A DNA stretch of 64,000 nucleotides. Source: Algibacillus agarilyticus (GTDB taxonomy: Bacteria; Pseudomonadota; Gammaproteobacteria; Enterobacterales; Alteromonadaceae). The stretch lies in NCBI RefSeq assembly GCF_003286125.1, contig NZ_QMED01000014.1:58207-122206 (forward strand), written 5' to 3'. Every line of letters begins with the position of its first letter. The first letter of the stretch is position 1. Below, one piece after another: positions 8,759 to 18,087 of this stretch. The position numbers and the translations under genes are program-made. The notes beneath the pieces are model-generated. The model was not told the DNA's origin and did not search any database. It saw nothing but the letters and a program-made list of their open reading frames with translations.

Positions 8759-9033
8759 GCTTTAATGTTTTTTATTGCAACAAATGAGTAACAACTTATT
8801 GTGTGAATTTCTTAGCTGATTGTTATTTAAACTAATTTAGTGTGAGCTTTATCGACCGATTGAGTGATGATTCGGTGTTTTTTTGAATGATTGTTGTTCT
8901 ATCGGACAATAGACAAGGGTAAAGAACATACGACTCTTGTTTTGATAACTGTACATAAATACATACATTAATATCGTTAAGCGCCATATGTTCTGGGTTG
9001 TGTAACGTTATAAAATTATTTTAAACAAATACG

Positions 9034-10887
9034 CTATTTTGTCGCCCAAAGCGCTACACCTGATTGATCAAGCGCAGTGAATGTGGTGACTAACTGGTTA
9101 ATGCTGCTGTTCCATTGCCAACTGGCGACACCATCAAATGTACCCATGCCATTTAAGGTTATTTGGAATTTGTTATTGCTTTGCAACCACCATGTTCCAC
9201 TATGTGTGCCACTTACCGTGCCATCGCTATTGAGTTCAATCGTTGAAGATTGCTTAGCAGAAGTATTGATGTCTTTACCATGATTAACTAATTGATAAAG
9301 TCCGAGCATGTCATTACTATCAACTTTATTTTCCCCGTTTAATTCAACATAGCGTTGAGGTGCGACAACGGGCCAGCCATCATCATTTAAAAACATTTCA
9401 TGCACCCGCACTGAATGATATTCACCGCTATTTGGAAAGCGTGTATGAAAAACTAAAAAACTTTGCCCCGTTGCTGCATTATGAACCGCAGACTGGTGCC
9501 CCGGCGATAAATAGCCATATTGGCCTGCTAATTCAAAGCCACCCATCAACTTAACCCCATAGGGGGCGATCGCGTTACGATCTCCTCTTACATTGGCCAT
9601 ATTATTGCCTTGAGCATCGTAATAAGGACCCTTAGGCGAAGTTGCTCGCGATACTCTGACGTTGTAGCCGCCATCGGCCGCTAATCCCCCATAAGATACA
9701 AACATATAATAATAGGGTGAATCAGGTTGATGCATAACAAATGCACCCTCAATATGACTGTGATCGCCCCCTTGTAAATGTTGACCATAACCCTGACCCG
9801 CATAAGGTTTACCCGTACCTGGGTCAACTTCGAGAATAAATATACCGCCTGAATACGAACCGTAAACTAACCATAATTTACCCTCTTTATCGTAAAAAGT
9901 ATGTGGATCAACTGCATTTGGGTGAATAGTGGGATCATATATTTCACCGGCATTTTCACTTTCTTCCCCCCACATGCCCGACTTTAAGAGCAAGCCTTGA
10001 TTATAATAAGGCCCTTCAATTGAATGACTGGTGGCAATACCTGTGTATCCTCGTGGAGCTGCCATGAGGCTTTGATTATAATAATAAGCATATTGGCCAT
10101 TATTTAGTTGCACAACATCGGCTGCCCACAGTGATTGCTCGCCTGTCCAAGCAAACCCTTCTGCGAGTTCATTGCTAATGTTGTAGCCAAATAAAGGGTT
10201 ATTGTTGTTTACGCCATCCGCTACCGAAGTCCAGTTCATTAAATCGGTTGATTTAGCCGCTGCTGCAAAAGAACCAAAAATATAATAGGTGGTTTGGCCA
10301 TTAACAGATGTTTGATAAATCGATGGATCATGAACGGATATATCACTGAATTGCACATTATTAGCGGTTGGGTTTACATAGGTTGCGGGTTCTAATGCCC
10401 ATTGCTGCGGAGTGCCCGCCCAATAATGCCATTGTCCGATATTGGCGCCGTTGCGGGTATCAAAATTAAAAACTTCGATCCCTTTGCCCGAAAAGCTGTT
10501 GATTAGACCATAGTATCCATTATTTAGGTTATCTAATTGCCATAATTGTGTTGCACCGCCCCAATAATTCCATTGCACAATATTAGCGCCATCGGTGGCA
10601 TCCCAGTTATAAACTTCGAGGGCTTTATTACTGTGTACCGAAACAATTGAATATAAATTATTACCTGTGTTGGTTATGTCCCATAATTGATTGTCATTAT
10701 TATTTTGTTGATATTGAATAATATTGGCACCATCGGCGGTGGACCTACCCGAGACATCCATCACTTTACCGCTAAAGTTATTTTTTAATACGTAAGTTCC
10801 ATTTGTAACCGCAGAAACAGGGCTTAAATAGCTTATTCCTATCCCTAAGATCATCGTTGTTATACGATTTAGATTATATTTTTGCAT
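9034..10887 (-). CDS. GH43 endo-arabinanase-like enzyme with N-terminal ricin-type lectin domain
   Basis: Predicted secreted arabinan endo-1,5-alpha-L-arabinosidase of 617 residues. The chosen ATG is 22 codons inside the longest open frame because it is preceded by GGAAAA and begins a normal signal peptide (ending SPVSA). Residues about 28-165 form a ricin-B lectin/CBM13-like trefoil with three QxW repeats (NDNQLW, GATQLW, TPQQW). The GH43 five-blade propeller follows with catalytic triad candidates Asp187 (VHDPS), Asp327 (VDPHTFYD) and Glu380 (HIEGAF). The end matches the GH43 C-terminal beta domain (LGLYQLVNHG to ALWATK). It lies divergent from the second GH43 gene across a 545-base regulatory region. 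The family is sure; exact linkage specificity is inferred. Confidence 0.88.
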   Translation of the reverse strand: MQKYNLNRITTMILGIGISYLSPVSAVTNGTYVLKNNFSGKVMDVSGRSTADGANIIQYQQNNNDNQLWDITNTGNNLYSIVSVHSNKALEVYNWDATDGANIVQWNYWGGATQLWQLDNLNNGYYGLINSFSGKGIEVFNFDTRNGANIGQWHYWAGTPQQWALEPATYVNPTANNVQFSDISVHDPSIYQTSVNGQTTYYIFGSFAAAAKSTDLMNWTSVADGVNNNNPLFGYNISNELAEGFAWTGEQSLWAADVVQLNNGQYAYYYNQSLMAAPRGYTGIATSHSIEGPYYNQGLLLKSGMWGEESENAGEIYDPTIHPNAVDPHTFYDKEGKLWLVYGSYSGGIFILEVDPGTGKPYAGQGYGQHLQGGDHSHIEGAFVMHQPDSPYYYMFVSYGGLAADGGYNVRVSRATSPKGPYYDAQGNNMANVRGDRNAIAPYGVKLMGGFELAGQYGYLSPGHQSAVHNAATGQSFLVFHTRFPNSGEYHSVRVHEMFLNDDGWPVVAPQRYVELNGENKVDSNDMLGLYQLVNHGKDINTSAKQSSTIELNSDGTVSGTHSGTWWLQSNNKFQITLNGMGTFDGVASWQWNSSINQLVTTFTALDQSGVALWATK

Positions 10888-11432
10888 AAATTTTCCATTT
10901 GAATTGTTAGTTATTGTTGTTATATCCCCGCCATTAAAGGCCTGTAGAGACACTTGTTTTATATATTGATGTTAACGTTTAATTAACATTTATATAGTAA
11001 TTAAGTATTACTAATTATTAAAGGTATAAATTTTTATATTTTTAATTATTATTTTTACTAGGCAGCGTTGTGCGTGCCTTTTATATTTTAACTGGTTTGA
11101 TCTATATAGCTAAACATGTTAAATATCAGTTGCTTAAGGTGGGTTTTGTTTGTTTTTTTACTCTTTATAAATGGCGTAAACTTAAATTTATAGATTAAAA
11201 ATAAAACAATAAAATCGTTAACATTGCATTTACTTTTGTCATTTATCTTTGACAAATATTAAAAAGTATTATTAAATTACCATATGCGTTTGGGTACATG
11301 TTTTTATACAATAAAAAGTGCAGTTCAAAATTAACGCTAGAATAGATATAGCTAAGTGTTTCAATCGGCAGAATGCGCATTTTGATACAACTTAGGTATG
11401 CATAATTAGAATTAAAAGATGCGAGGACACAG
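10888..11432. promoter_or_regulatory. Divergent promoter region between the two GH43 genes
   Basis: No gene is seen in these 545 AT-rich bases. They hold two palindromes: ATGTTAA/TTAACAT with a 7-base spacer (10969-10989) and TAGTAATTAAGTATTACTA (10995-11013; arms TAGTAAT/ATTACTA). The second resembles the palindrome at 8742. Promoters for both GH43 genes must lie here but cannot be placed with confidence. The plus-strand start at 11433 is preceded by GCGAGGACACAG. Confidence 0.4.
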
Positions 11433-14400
11433 ATGAATAGATCAAAAATTGCTTTCGCCATAATGAGTTTGCTTGGTATAGCAGGTTGTGGCACAGGTGG
11501 AAGCGACATAGGGGCTACCACACAAGCACCTGTGATCGTTAAAGAGGCTGCTAAACCAACCGTAGCGCTAAATGTTGATTTTAATAACGTAGATGATATT
11601 GCCGTGCATGATCCTTCTGTTATTAAAGACGGTGAGCATTATTATATTTTTGGGTCGCATTTAGCCGCGGCTAAATCAACCGATTTAATTAACTGGGAAT
11701 ACATTTCTGTTCTTGAAGGTAATGCAACGGTTGATGGGAGCCCTTTATTTGATACTTACACATCTGAAATTGCCGAAGGCATCGAATGGACTGATGGCTT
11801 TACGGGTAACTGGGCGGCAAATGTAATTAAAGCGCCAAATGGTAAATATTGGTTTTATTACAATCATTGTGCACAAGATAACCCAGACACAACCGATGTT
11901 GTTGATGAAGTTTGTTGGAATCGCTCTTATTTAGGCTTAGCAGAAGCCGATAATATTGAAGGGCCTTATATTGATAAAGGTGTCTTTTTACGCTCTGGTT
12001 ATCGCAGTACACAAGAAGCCGTTCTTGATAGTAACGGTAATACGATCCCGGTACTCGATGATGCGGGTAACGCAGTGGTTGATGGCGAGGGTAATGCTGT
12101 TGTTGAGATGACAAGCGTATTCCCTGAATTTGCGCAATACCCACTTGATAATGGTCAGGTAACTTGGGCAGGTCATGTTGATCCGAACGCTATCGACCCC
12201 ACCGCATTTTACGATAAAGAGGGTAAATTATGGATGGTTTACGGTTCTTATTCTGGTGGTATTTTTGTTCTTGCATTAGATGAAACAACAGGTAAACCCG
12301 AGGCCGGTCAAGGCTATGGTAAACATCTAGTGGGTGGAAGCTTCCGTGCAATGGAAGGTGCATTTGCCTTTTATAGCCCTGAAAGTGAATATTATTACTT
12401 GATGTGGTCGGTTGCTGGTTTTGCGGCTAATGAAGGTTATAACATCCGAATGGCGCGGGCTAAAAACCCTGAAGGCCCTTATTATGATCCGGCAGGCAAC
12501 GATATAGCAAGCGGTGAAGGTTTAGCTGTTGGTGCTAAATTAATGGGTGGTTTTGAATATACGCAAGAGATTGGCGAAACGGCTCCAGCTTGGGGTTATT
12601 TAGCGCCAGGCCATAATTCAGCCTATTTTGATGAAGCAACTGGTCGTCATTTACTGGTTACGCATACTCGCTTTCCTTTAAACTCATCTAAATTTCCTGA
12701 AAACCCAGAGGCTCATCAAGTTCGCACACATGAAATGTTTGTCAACAAAGATGGTTGGTTAGTCGCTTCACCACAACGTTATGTGCCATTAGCCGGTGAT
12801 AATGTGGTTGCGGTTGATGATGTCATGGGTTACTACAAATTTATTAATCACGGGGTCGAAGTTAATACCGTGGCTAATAAATCGGGTCATATTGCATTAA
12901 ATGAGGATCATTCAGTTACTGGGAGCGATCCGGGCGTTTGGTTTATGCTTGACCCTCAAAATATTAGCCTAGAACTCGCTTCTGGTCGATACGTGGGTAC
13001 AGTGCAATGGCAATGGGATGATGGTCGTGACCAACTCGTGCCGACCTTTTCATTATTGGCTAAAGATGGTTCTACCGTTTGGGGGAGTCAGGTTAATCCG
13101 ATTGATGCCACAGGCACAACCTTATCAGATATTCAAACCGCATTAGTTATTCCGAGTGAACTAACGGTAGCCGATGTTGATTTTACCTTACCGACTCAAG
13201 CTAAAGACGGCGCGACGATTAACTGGCAAAGCAGTGATGAATATTACATCAGTAATACGGGCTCTGTTTTTATACCAACGCCTGATCGCGGCGATAAAAC
13301 CATTACGTTAGACGCGACGATCTCGTTAAACGGTCAAATGGTTAACAAGAGCTTTACGGTTACTTTAAAAGCGCGACCTGAATTTAAAAATGCGATTGCG
13401 CATTATAAATTTGAAAACAACGTTAGCAGTAGCTTAACGGGTGTGGCTGATGCCACTGTGACCACGGCTAACATGCAAGTGGCGGGGGGGACCGAAGCGT
13501 ACACGGCTGGTCAAACCGGTAACGCATTTAGTTTAGATGGTGCGACAGGGGTTAAAATTCCATCAGATTTAGTTAAATCAGATGCTTATACCATTGCATT
13601 TTGGAGCAATCCGACAGAGTTAGCAGTGCATTCACCGGCTATTTTCTTATCGCCGGTTGATAACTTTGACCGTTGGATGACGCTCGCACCAGAAAATGTT
13701 TGGTTTACATCTAGCACTACGCTTTGGAGCCGTTATTTAGCGGATGATGGCGCTGATTTATGGAATCAAATTGTAACCAGCAGCAATGCAGCTTATAACG
13801 ATTGGACGCATTATACCTTGTCGTATGGTGAAGGTGTGTTGAAGCTTTATATTAATGGTACGTTAGCGGGTTCAATGCCGCGCCCTGATTTCTTTAGTGC
13901 AACGGGTGGCGATATTGCTCTCGGAACTGGCTACGGTTGGGATCCTTCATACAAAGGTTTAGTTGATGAGTTGATCGTTTATGACTACGAGCTAAGCAGC
14001 TTAGATATAAACGGTGCTGCGGTTAATAACTTAACAGACCCTACACAATTTACCGGTTTTATTAAAGATGCACTTGATTTAGGCGATTTGTCAGCCGTTA
14101 AATCGAGCTTTGAATTACCACGAGTGGGGCCTTTTGTATCGGGTATTAGCTGGAGTGCTGACGCTAACGATTATTTTGTGATTAAAAATGGTCAAGCGAT
14201 CGTAACGCAGCCAGCTCCGGCAGAAGGTGATCAGCAAATTACCCTAACGGCAACAATTAACTACAAAGGTTTTGTTGAGACTAAAACCTTTGATGTCATC
14301 GTCAAATCATTAGCACCAGCAGAATACAGTTTTGAAGGTGACTTAAGCGCATTTGACGCGGTAGCGGCTGCGGGTAAGGTAACCGGAGATCGCATCGGTA

Positions 14401-14957
14401 ATACAGGTGGCAATATTTCGTTCACTGATGGTGTGGTTGGTCAAGCGTTAAACTTAGACGGTACTAGCGGTGTGCGCTTACCTGACAATTTAATTACGTC
14501 AGAACAATACTCTATCTCTGTATGGTTAAAACCAACCGTCATTACGGATTACACCACTGCGTTATTTGGCGCATCAGATTCTAGTCGTTGGATCAGCTTT
14601 GTGCCTCAAATCAATAATGATTCTGCCGGCCCGCTTAATTCATCAACCATTTGGGCGAGTAATGGCGCTTGGTGGAATGACTTTAATTTTGGTGAAAAAG
14701 TGATCCCTGCTAATAGCTGGACTCATTTAGTTGTCACGGTTGATGGTACCAACGCTAAAGTGTATTTAAATGGTGAGCCTAAGCTATCAAGTACTGATTT
14801 CCCTAACTTGTTCTCTCTTGGTTTGACTACCGAATGGGGTATTGGGGTGAATTACTGGGATACGCCTTATAACGGCGCCGTTGATGAACTTAAGTTCTTC
14901 TACGAAACCATCCCAGCAGACAAGGTTACTGAGCTTTACAGCGAGCTAGCGCAATAA
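11433..14957 (+). CDS. Multidomain GH43 arabinanase-like lipoprotein with two Ig-like/LamG units
   Basis: Large (1174-residue) predicted surface lipoprotein; the signal MSLLGIAGC gives an acylated Cys near residue 19. The GH43 propeller spans about residues 45-430, with catalytic candidates Asp60 (VHDPSV), Asp255 (AIDPTAFYD) and Glu308 (AMEGAF), followed by the GH43 C-terminal beta domain to about residue 550. It then has two tandem units, each an atrophied bacterial Ig-like domain (about 560-645 and 870-965) plus a concanavalin/LamG-type domain (about 650-860 and 975-1174). The LamG domains probably bind polysaccharide. An Asp/Gly-rich insert near residues 193-235 is absent from the other GH43. 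It probably cleaves arabinan at the cell surface and feeds the TonB receptor encoded next. Confidence 0.87.
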   Translation: MNRSKIAFAIMSLLGIAGCGTGGSDIGATTQAPVIVKEAAKPTVALNVDFNNVDDIAVHDPSVIKDGEHYYIFGSHLAAAKSTDLINWEYISVLEGNATVDGSPLFDTYTSEIAEGIEWTDGFTGNWAANVIKAPNGKYWFYYNHCAQDNPDTTDVVDEVCWNRSYLGLAEADNIEGPYIDKGVFLRSGYRSTQEAVLDSNGNTIPVLDDAGNAVVDGEGNAVVEMTSVFPEFAQYPLDNGQVTWAGHVDPNAIDPTAFYDKEGKLWMVYGSYSGGIFVLALDETTGKPEAGQGYGKHLVGGSFRAMEGAFAFYSPESEYYYLMWSVAGFAANEGYNIRMARAKNPEGPYYDPAGNDIASGEGLAVGAKLMGGFEYTQEIGETAPAWGYLAPGHNSAYFDEATGRHLLVTHTRFPLNSSKFPENPEAHQVRTHEMFVNKDGWLVASPQRYVPLAGDNVVAVDDVMGYYKFINHGVEVNTVANKSGHIALNEDHSVTGSDPGVWFMLDPQNISLELASGRYVGTVQWQWDDGRDQLVPTFSLLAKDGSTVWGSQVNPIDATGTTLSDIQTALVIPSELTVADVDFTLPTQAKDGATINWQSSDEYYISNTGSVFIPTPDRGDKTITLDATISLNGQMVNKSFTVTLKARPEFKNAIAHYKFENNVSSSLTGVADATVTTANMQVAGGTEAYTAGQTGNAFSLDGATGVKIPSDLVKSDAYTIAFWSNPTELAVHSPAIFLSPVDNFDRWMTLAPENVWFTSSTTLWSRYLADDGADLWNQIVTSSNAAYNDWTHYTLSYGEGVLKLYINGTLAGSMPRPDFFSATGGDIALGTGYGWDPSYKGLVDELIVYDYELSSLDINGAAVNNLTDPTQFTGFIKDALDLGDLSAVKSSFELPRVGPFVSGISWSADANDYFVIKNGQAIVTQPAPAEGDQQITLTATINYKGFVETKTFDVIVKSLAPAEYSFEGDLSAFDAVAAAGKVTGDRIGNTGGNISFTDGVVGQALNLDGTSGVRLPDNLITSEQYSISVWLKPTVITDYTTALFGASDSSRWISFVPQINNDSAGPLNSSTIWASNGAWWNDFNFGEKVIPANSWTHLVVTVDGTNAKVYLNGEPKLSSTDFPNLFSLGLTTEWGIGVNYWDTPYNGAVDELKFFYETIPADKVTELYSELAQ

Positions 14958-15073
14958 AAATATCATAACCACAAAGCAGAGGCAGAAGCCATTTGGCTTC
15001 TGCCTCAAACACTGAATCAAGTCACGAATATAATCATTTTGGTTCGAGTAACCAGAATAGAGTGGAGAACACT

Positions 15074-17863
15074 ATGTTTAAATGTTCATTAATAACAACG
15101 GCAGTTGCTGCGGCACTGACCTTATCTGCGCAACAAGCGATTGCGGCAGATGTCGAAAATGAAGCTGAAGAAATCGAAGTTATTGAAGTTTCAGGTATTC
15201 GCGGAAGTTTAAATAAAGCCTTAAATAATAAACGTTTTGCAATGCAAATTGTTGATTCTATTGTCGCTGAAGATATTGGTAAATTTCCTGATAATAATGT
15301 TGTAGAAGCCTTGCAGCGTGTAACGGGTGTGCAAGTAACAGGTCGTGGCGGCGGAGAGATCAGTACCGTATCGATTCGGGGTTTAAATGATGTTCACACC
15401 ACGGTTAATGGTCGTGATGTTTTTACGGGCACGGGGCGCTCAGTTGCGATTCAAGATATACCGGCTAGTTTGTTATCGACGGTCGATGTTTATAAAACAC
15501 GTTCTGCCAGTCAGGTTGAGCGCGGTATTGCCGGCTTAATCGATATTAAAACCCATCGTCCGTTTAATTTTGATGGTTCAAAAGTGGTACTTGCAACACG
15601 AGCCAATTATGCTGACCAATCCAAATCGGTTGATCCTAACGTGAGTGCATTATTGAGTAACCGTTGGGATACAGATTTAGGTGAGTTTGGTGCGTTGGTT
15701 AACTTCTCATTTATGCGTTCAAACACACGTGATGATGGCATGATTGCAGGGGCCGCATTTCCTTATTTTACGGCTAATTCACCTTCTGAACATCAACCTT
15801 ATAAAATTATGAATTTTGGTCCTGCTAGCGGTTATTGGTCAGCGGGTTTAACTAATGGTTTACCATCGGCTGCGGGCTCTACGCTTAATGTTGGTGATGA
15901 ACAAGTTGAATATTTATTAGCACGTGATGCTGTTTTTGGTAATGTCGCGGAATCAACACGCGAACGTCCTGCGTTTAATATTTCATTACAATGGGCGCCA
16001 ACTGATGAACTTGAATTATTAGCTGAAGGTTTTTATACCGGTTATCGCAACGAGCAGCAAACATCGATGTGGTTCACAAATACCTTTGAAGAAAGCGGTA
16101 ATAATGGCAATTTACAAATTGATACACCAAGCGTTGTTGAGGGCACCAATGTCATCAATTCACGTCAGGTATATGCGCCAAATGGGTTCCAAAGTGGTGA
16201 TGCATCAACGGGTAAAACCGATAGTTATTTATACGCTTTAGGTGCCAAATGGATGCCAACCGATAACTTTACGTTAGATACTGAATTACTTATTCAGCAA
16301 TCTAAATTTCACTCAGAATTTTTAGCTCAACGGTTTGATCGCAAGGCTTACGGTTTAGATGTTAACTTTAATGCTGGTGATGGCACGCCCTCTATCGCTT
16401 TTTGGGATGATCCGGCCACCGCTAATATTGATGAGTCGAATATGGCTGACACCGCTAATTGGTTAGCCGGTACGGTTTATGATAATAGTGGCACTGGTGA
16501 AGGTGATTCGATCACCTTGACTATGGATGCGGAATGGACACCTGACATTGATTTCATTGATAACATTAAATGGGGTCTTAAAGGTGAAAAACGCGGTGCG
16601 CAAAATTATATTCGTGAGCAAAGTGGTTCGCCTATTTCGATGACCGCAGATCAATTTTCGACTGCTTTAATTGCTCAAGGTGCGGCCAGCGAAGGTTATT
16701 TTCGTACGGTGCAAGATTACATGTTTGGTCGTGCTGATGTGTTTGATAGTTACGTAGTGGCTGACGGGTTATATCTTGTTGCCAATGGTGACGCGATGCG
16801 CTCTGTGATTGGTTACGAGCGAGAAGCTGAAAAGCAAACGTTTGATATTCAAGAAACCTCTTATGCGGCTTATTTAACTTCGCAATATCGTTTTGGTGAG
16901 GTTGTTACCGGTGAACTGGGTCTTCGTTACGTTAATTACGAGCAAGATATGAACTTTGGCACGTCGAGTGCGATTGGTGAAGCCTCTAAACTATTACCGA
17001 GTTTTTCTTTAAATTGGGATATTACGTCTGAATTAGTCGGGCGTGTTGCTTATACACAAACCTTGCGTATGCCAGAATTTACAGCATTAAATTCAACTCA
17101 GTTTTGGTACGACCCTTTAACTGAAGGCGTTTCGTATGGTACGGGTAATGGCGGTAATCCGGATCTAAAACCGGTTGAATCAACCAACTACGATTTATCG
17201 CTTGAATGGTATTTTGCTGCGGGTAGTTCAGTTTACGGTGCGGTATTTAAACGTGAATTATCGGGTATCGTGTTAAACGGTTCTAAAATTGTACGCCGTA
17301 CCGGTGAAGATGACGTTGAACGTGATTATATTCTTAATGCTCCGGTTAATGATTCTGAAGGGGAGTTATCAGGCGTTGAAATCGGTTTAGTTTATTTTCC
17401 AACCGACTTACCAAAAGTGCTTGATGGTTTAGGTGTGCAAGCAAGTTATACGCAGCTAGATTCTTCACAATCAACTAAAGATTATAATGACGATGGCTCG
17501 GTTAAAAATATTATTCAGTCTAAAATGGCGGGGGTATCGGATTCATCATATAGCGTAGTAGGTATTTATGATAAAGAGTTGTTCGATATACGTATATCTT
17601 ATGTGTGGCGTGAAAAGTTTTATACTCATGATGAGGCTAAATTTTTCGCTAATCCGTTGCAGTTTTGGAGCTTGCCAGAGCAAAGCGTAGATTTTCAGCT
17701 TAACTACGATGTTACTGAAAATTTAGCGATATCGTTTGATGCGCGTAATCTTTTAGATGATAAATACCAAAACCATTACGGAGAAGATACGCCTGAGTTA
17801 TTTAACTTTTCTTCTGCCATTTATTCTCGTGAATTTGGTTTAGGTGCTAGGTATACATTTTAA
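15074..17863 (+). CDS. TonB-dependent receptor (SusC-like outer-membrane transporter)
   Basis: Outer-membrane receptor of 929 residues. The start is placed at 15074, inside a longer open frame, because GGAGA precedes that ATG and it begins a typical signal peptide (TLSAQQAIAA). A TonB-box-like segment IEVIEVSGIRGSL follows at about residues 31-43. The plug domain has DSIVAEDIGKFPDNNVVEALQRVTG and RGLNDVHTTVNGR, typical of the oligosaccharide-importing receptors (TIGR01782-like) of Alteromonadales. It ends in a beta-barrel with the outer-membrane signal GARYTF (terminal Phe). It lies 116 bases after the GH43-LamG gene and most likely imports arabino-oligosaccharides. A terminator follows. Confidence 0.92.
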   Translation: MFKCSLITTAVAAALTLSAQQAIAADVENEAEEIEVIEVSGIRGSLNKALNNKRFAMQIVDSIVAEDIGKFPDNNVVEALQRVTGVQVTGRGGGEISTVSIRGLNDVHTTVNGRDVFTGTGRSVAIQDIPASLLSTVDVYKTRSASQVERGIAGLIDIKTHRPFNFDGSKVVLATRANYADQSKSVDPNVSALLSNRWDTDLGEFGALVNFSFMRSNTRDDGMIAGAAFPYFTANSPSEHQPYKIMNFGPASGYWSAGLTNGLPSAAGSTLNVGDEQVEYLLARDAVFGNVAESTRERPAFNISLQWAPTDELELLAEGFYTGYRNEQQTSMWFTNTFEESGNNGNLQIDTPSVVEGTNVINSRQVYAPNGFQSGDASTGKTDSYLYALGAKWMPTDNFTLDTELLIQQSKFHSEFLAQRFDRKAYGLDVNFNAGDGTPSIAFWDDPATANIDESNMADTANWLAGTVYDNSGTGEGDSITLTMDAEWTPDIDFIDNIKWGLKGEKRGAQNYIREQSGSPISMTADQFSTALIAQGAASEGYFRTVQDYMFGRADVFDSYVVADGLYLVANGDAMRSVIGYEREAEKQTFDIQETSYAAYLTSQYRFGEVVTGELGLRYVNYEQDMNFGTSSAIGEASKLLPSFSLNWDITSELVGRVAYTQTLRMPEFTALNSTQFWYDPLTEGVSYGTGNGGNPDLKPVESTNYDLSLEWYFAAGSSVYGAVFKRELSGIVLNGSKIVRRTGEDDVERDYILNAPVNDSEGELSGVEIGLVYFPTDLPKVLDGLGVQASYTQLDSSQSTKDYNDDGSVKNIIQSKMAGVSDSSYSVVGIYDKELFDIRISYVWREKFYTHDEAKFFANPLQFWSLPEQSVDFQLNYDVTENLAISFDARNLLDDKYQNHYGEDTPELFNFSSAIYSREFGLGARYTF

Positions 17864-17929
17864 AAAGTCAGTTTAGGCTAAAATGTGTCTTTTCGGCACA
17901 GCTCAAATTGATTGTTTTTTATAAATAAT

Positions 17930-17958
17930 AGCCGATCTTTTAATAGATCGGCTTTTTT
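17930..17958 (+). terminator. Rho-independent terminator after the TonB receptor gene
   Basis: Arms AGCCGATC and GATCGGCT with an 8-base loop, followed by TTTTTT. It closes the GH43-TonB receptor transcription unit. Confidence 0.9.
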
Positions 17959-18087
17959 GCTTTATTTTTTTTACATTTTATTTACAATTAGATTAATAAC
18001 GTTTTTAATGAACCCCGCTATACTTCCAACTGTACTATTGATATATCGTTTTAATTACATACAACTAACCTTGCTTAGAGACTTAAT

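Noticed and set aside
8851-8883. ACCGA...TCGGT hairpin followed by GTTTTTTT as a plus-strand terminator
   Set aside because: The stem is only 5 bp and there is no plus-strand gene before it to terminate.
10888-10953. Longer N-terminus for the lectin-GH43 protein
   Set aside because: The upstream 22 codons place non-signal residues before an obvious signal peptide and lack a ribosome site; the ATG at 10887 has GGAAAA.
11827-12144. Minus-strand open frame inside the GH43-LamG gene
   Set aside because: Antisense shadow within a well-supported coding sequence.
14993-15073. Longer N-terminus for the TonB-dependent receptor
   Set aside because: The extra 27 residues precede a complete signal peptide; the ATG at 15074 has GGAGA.
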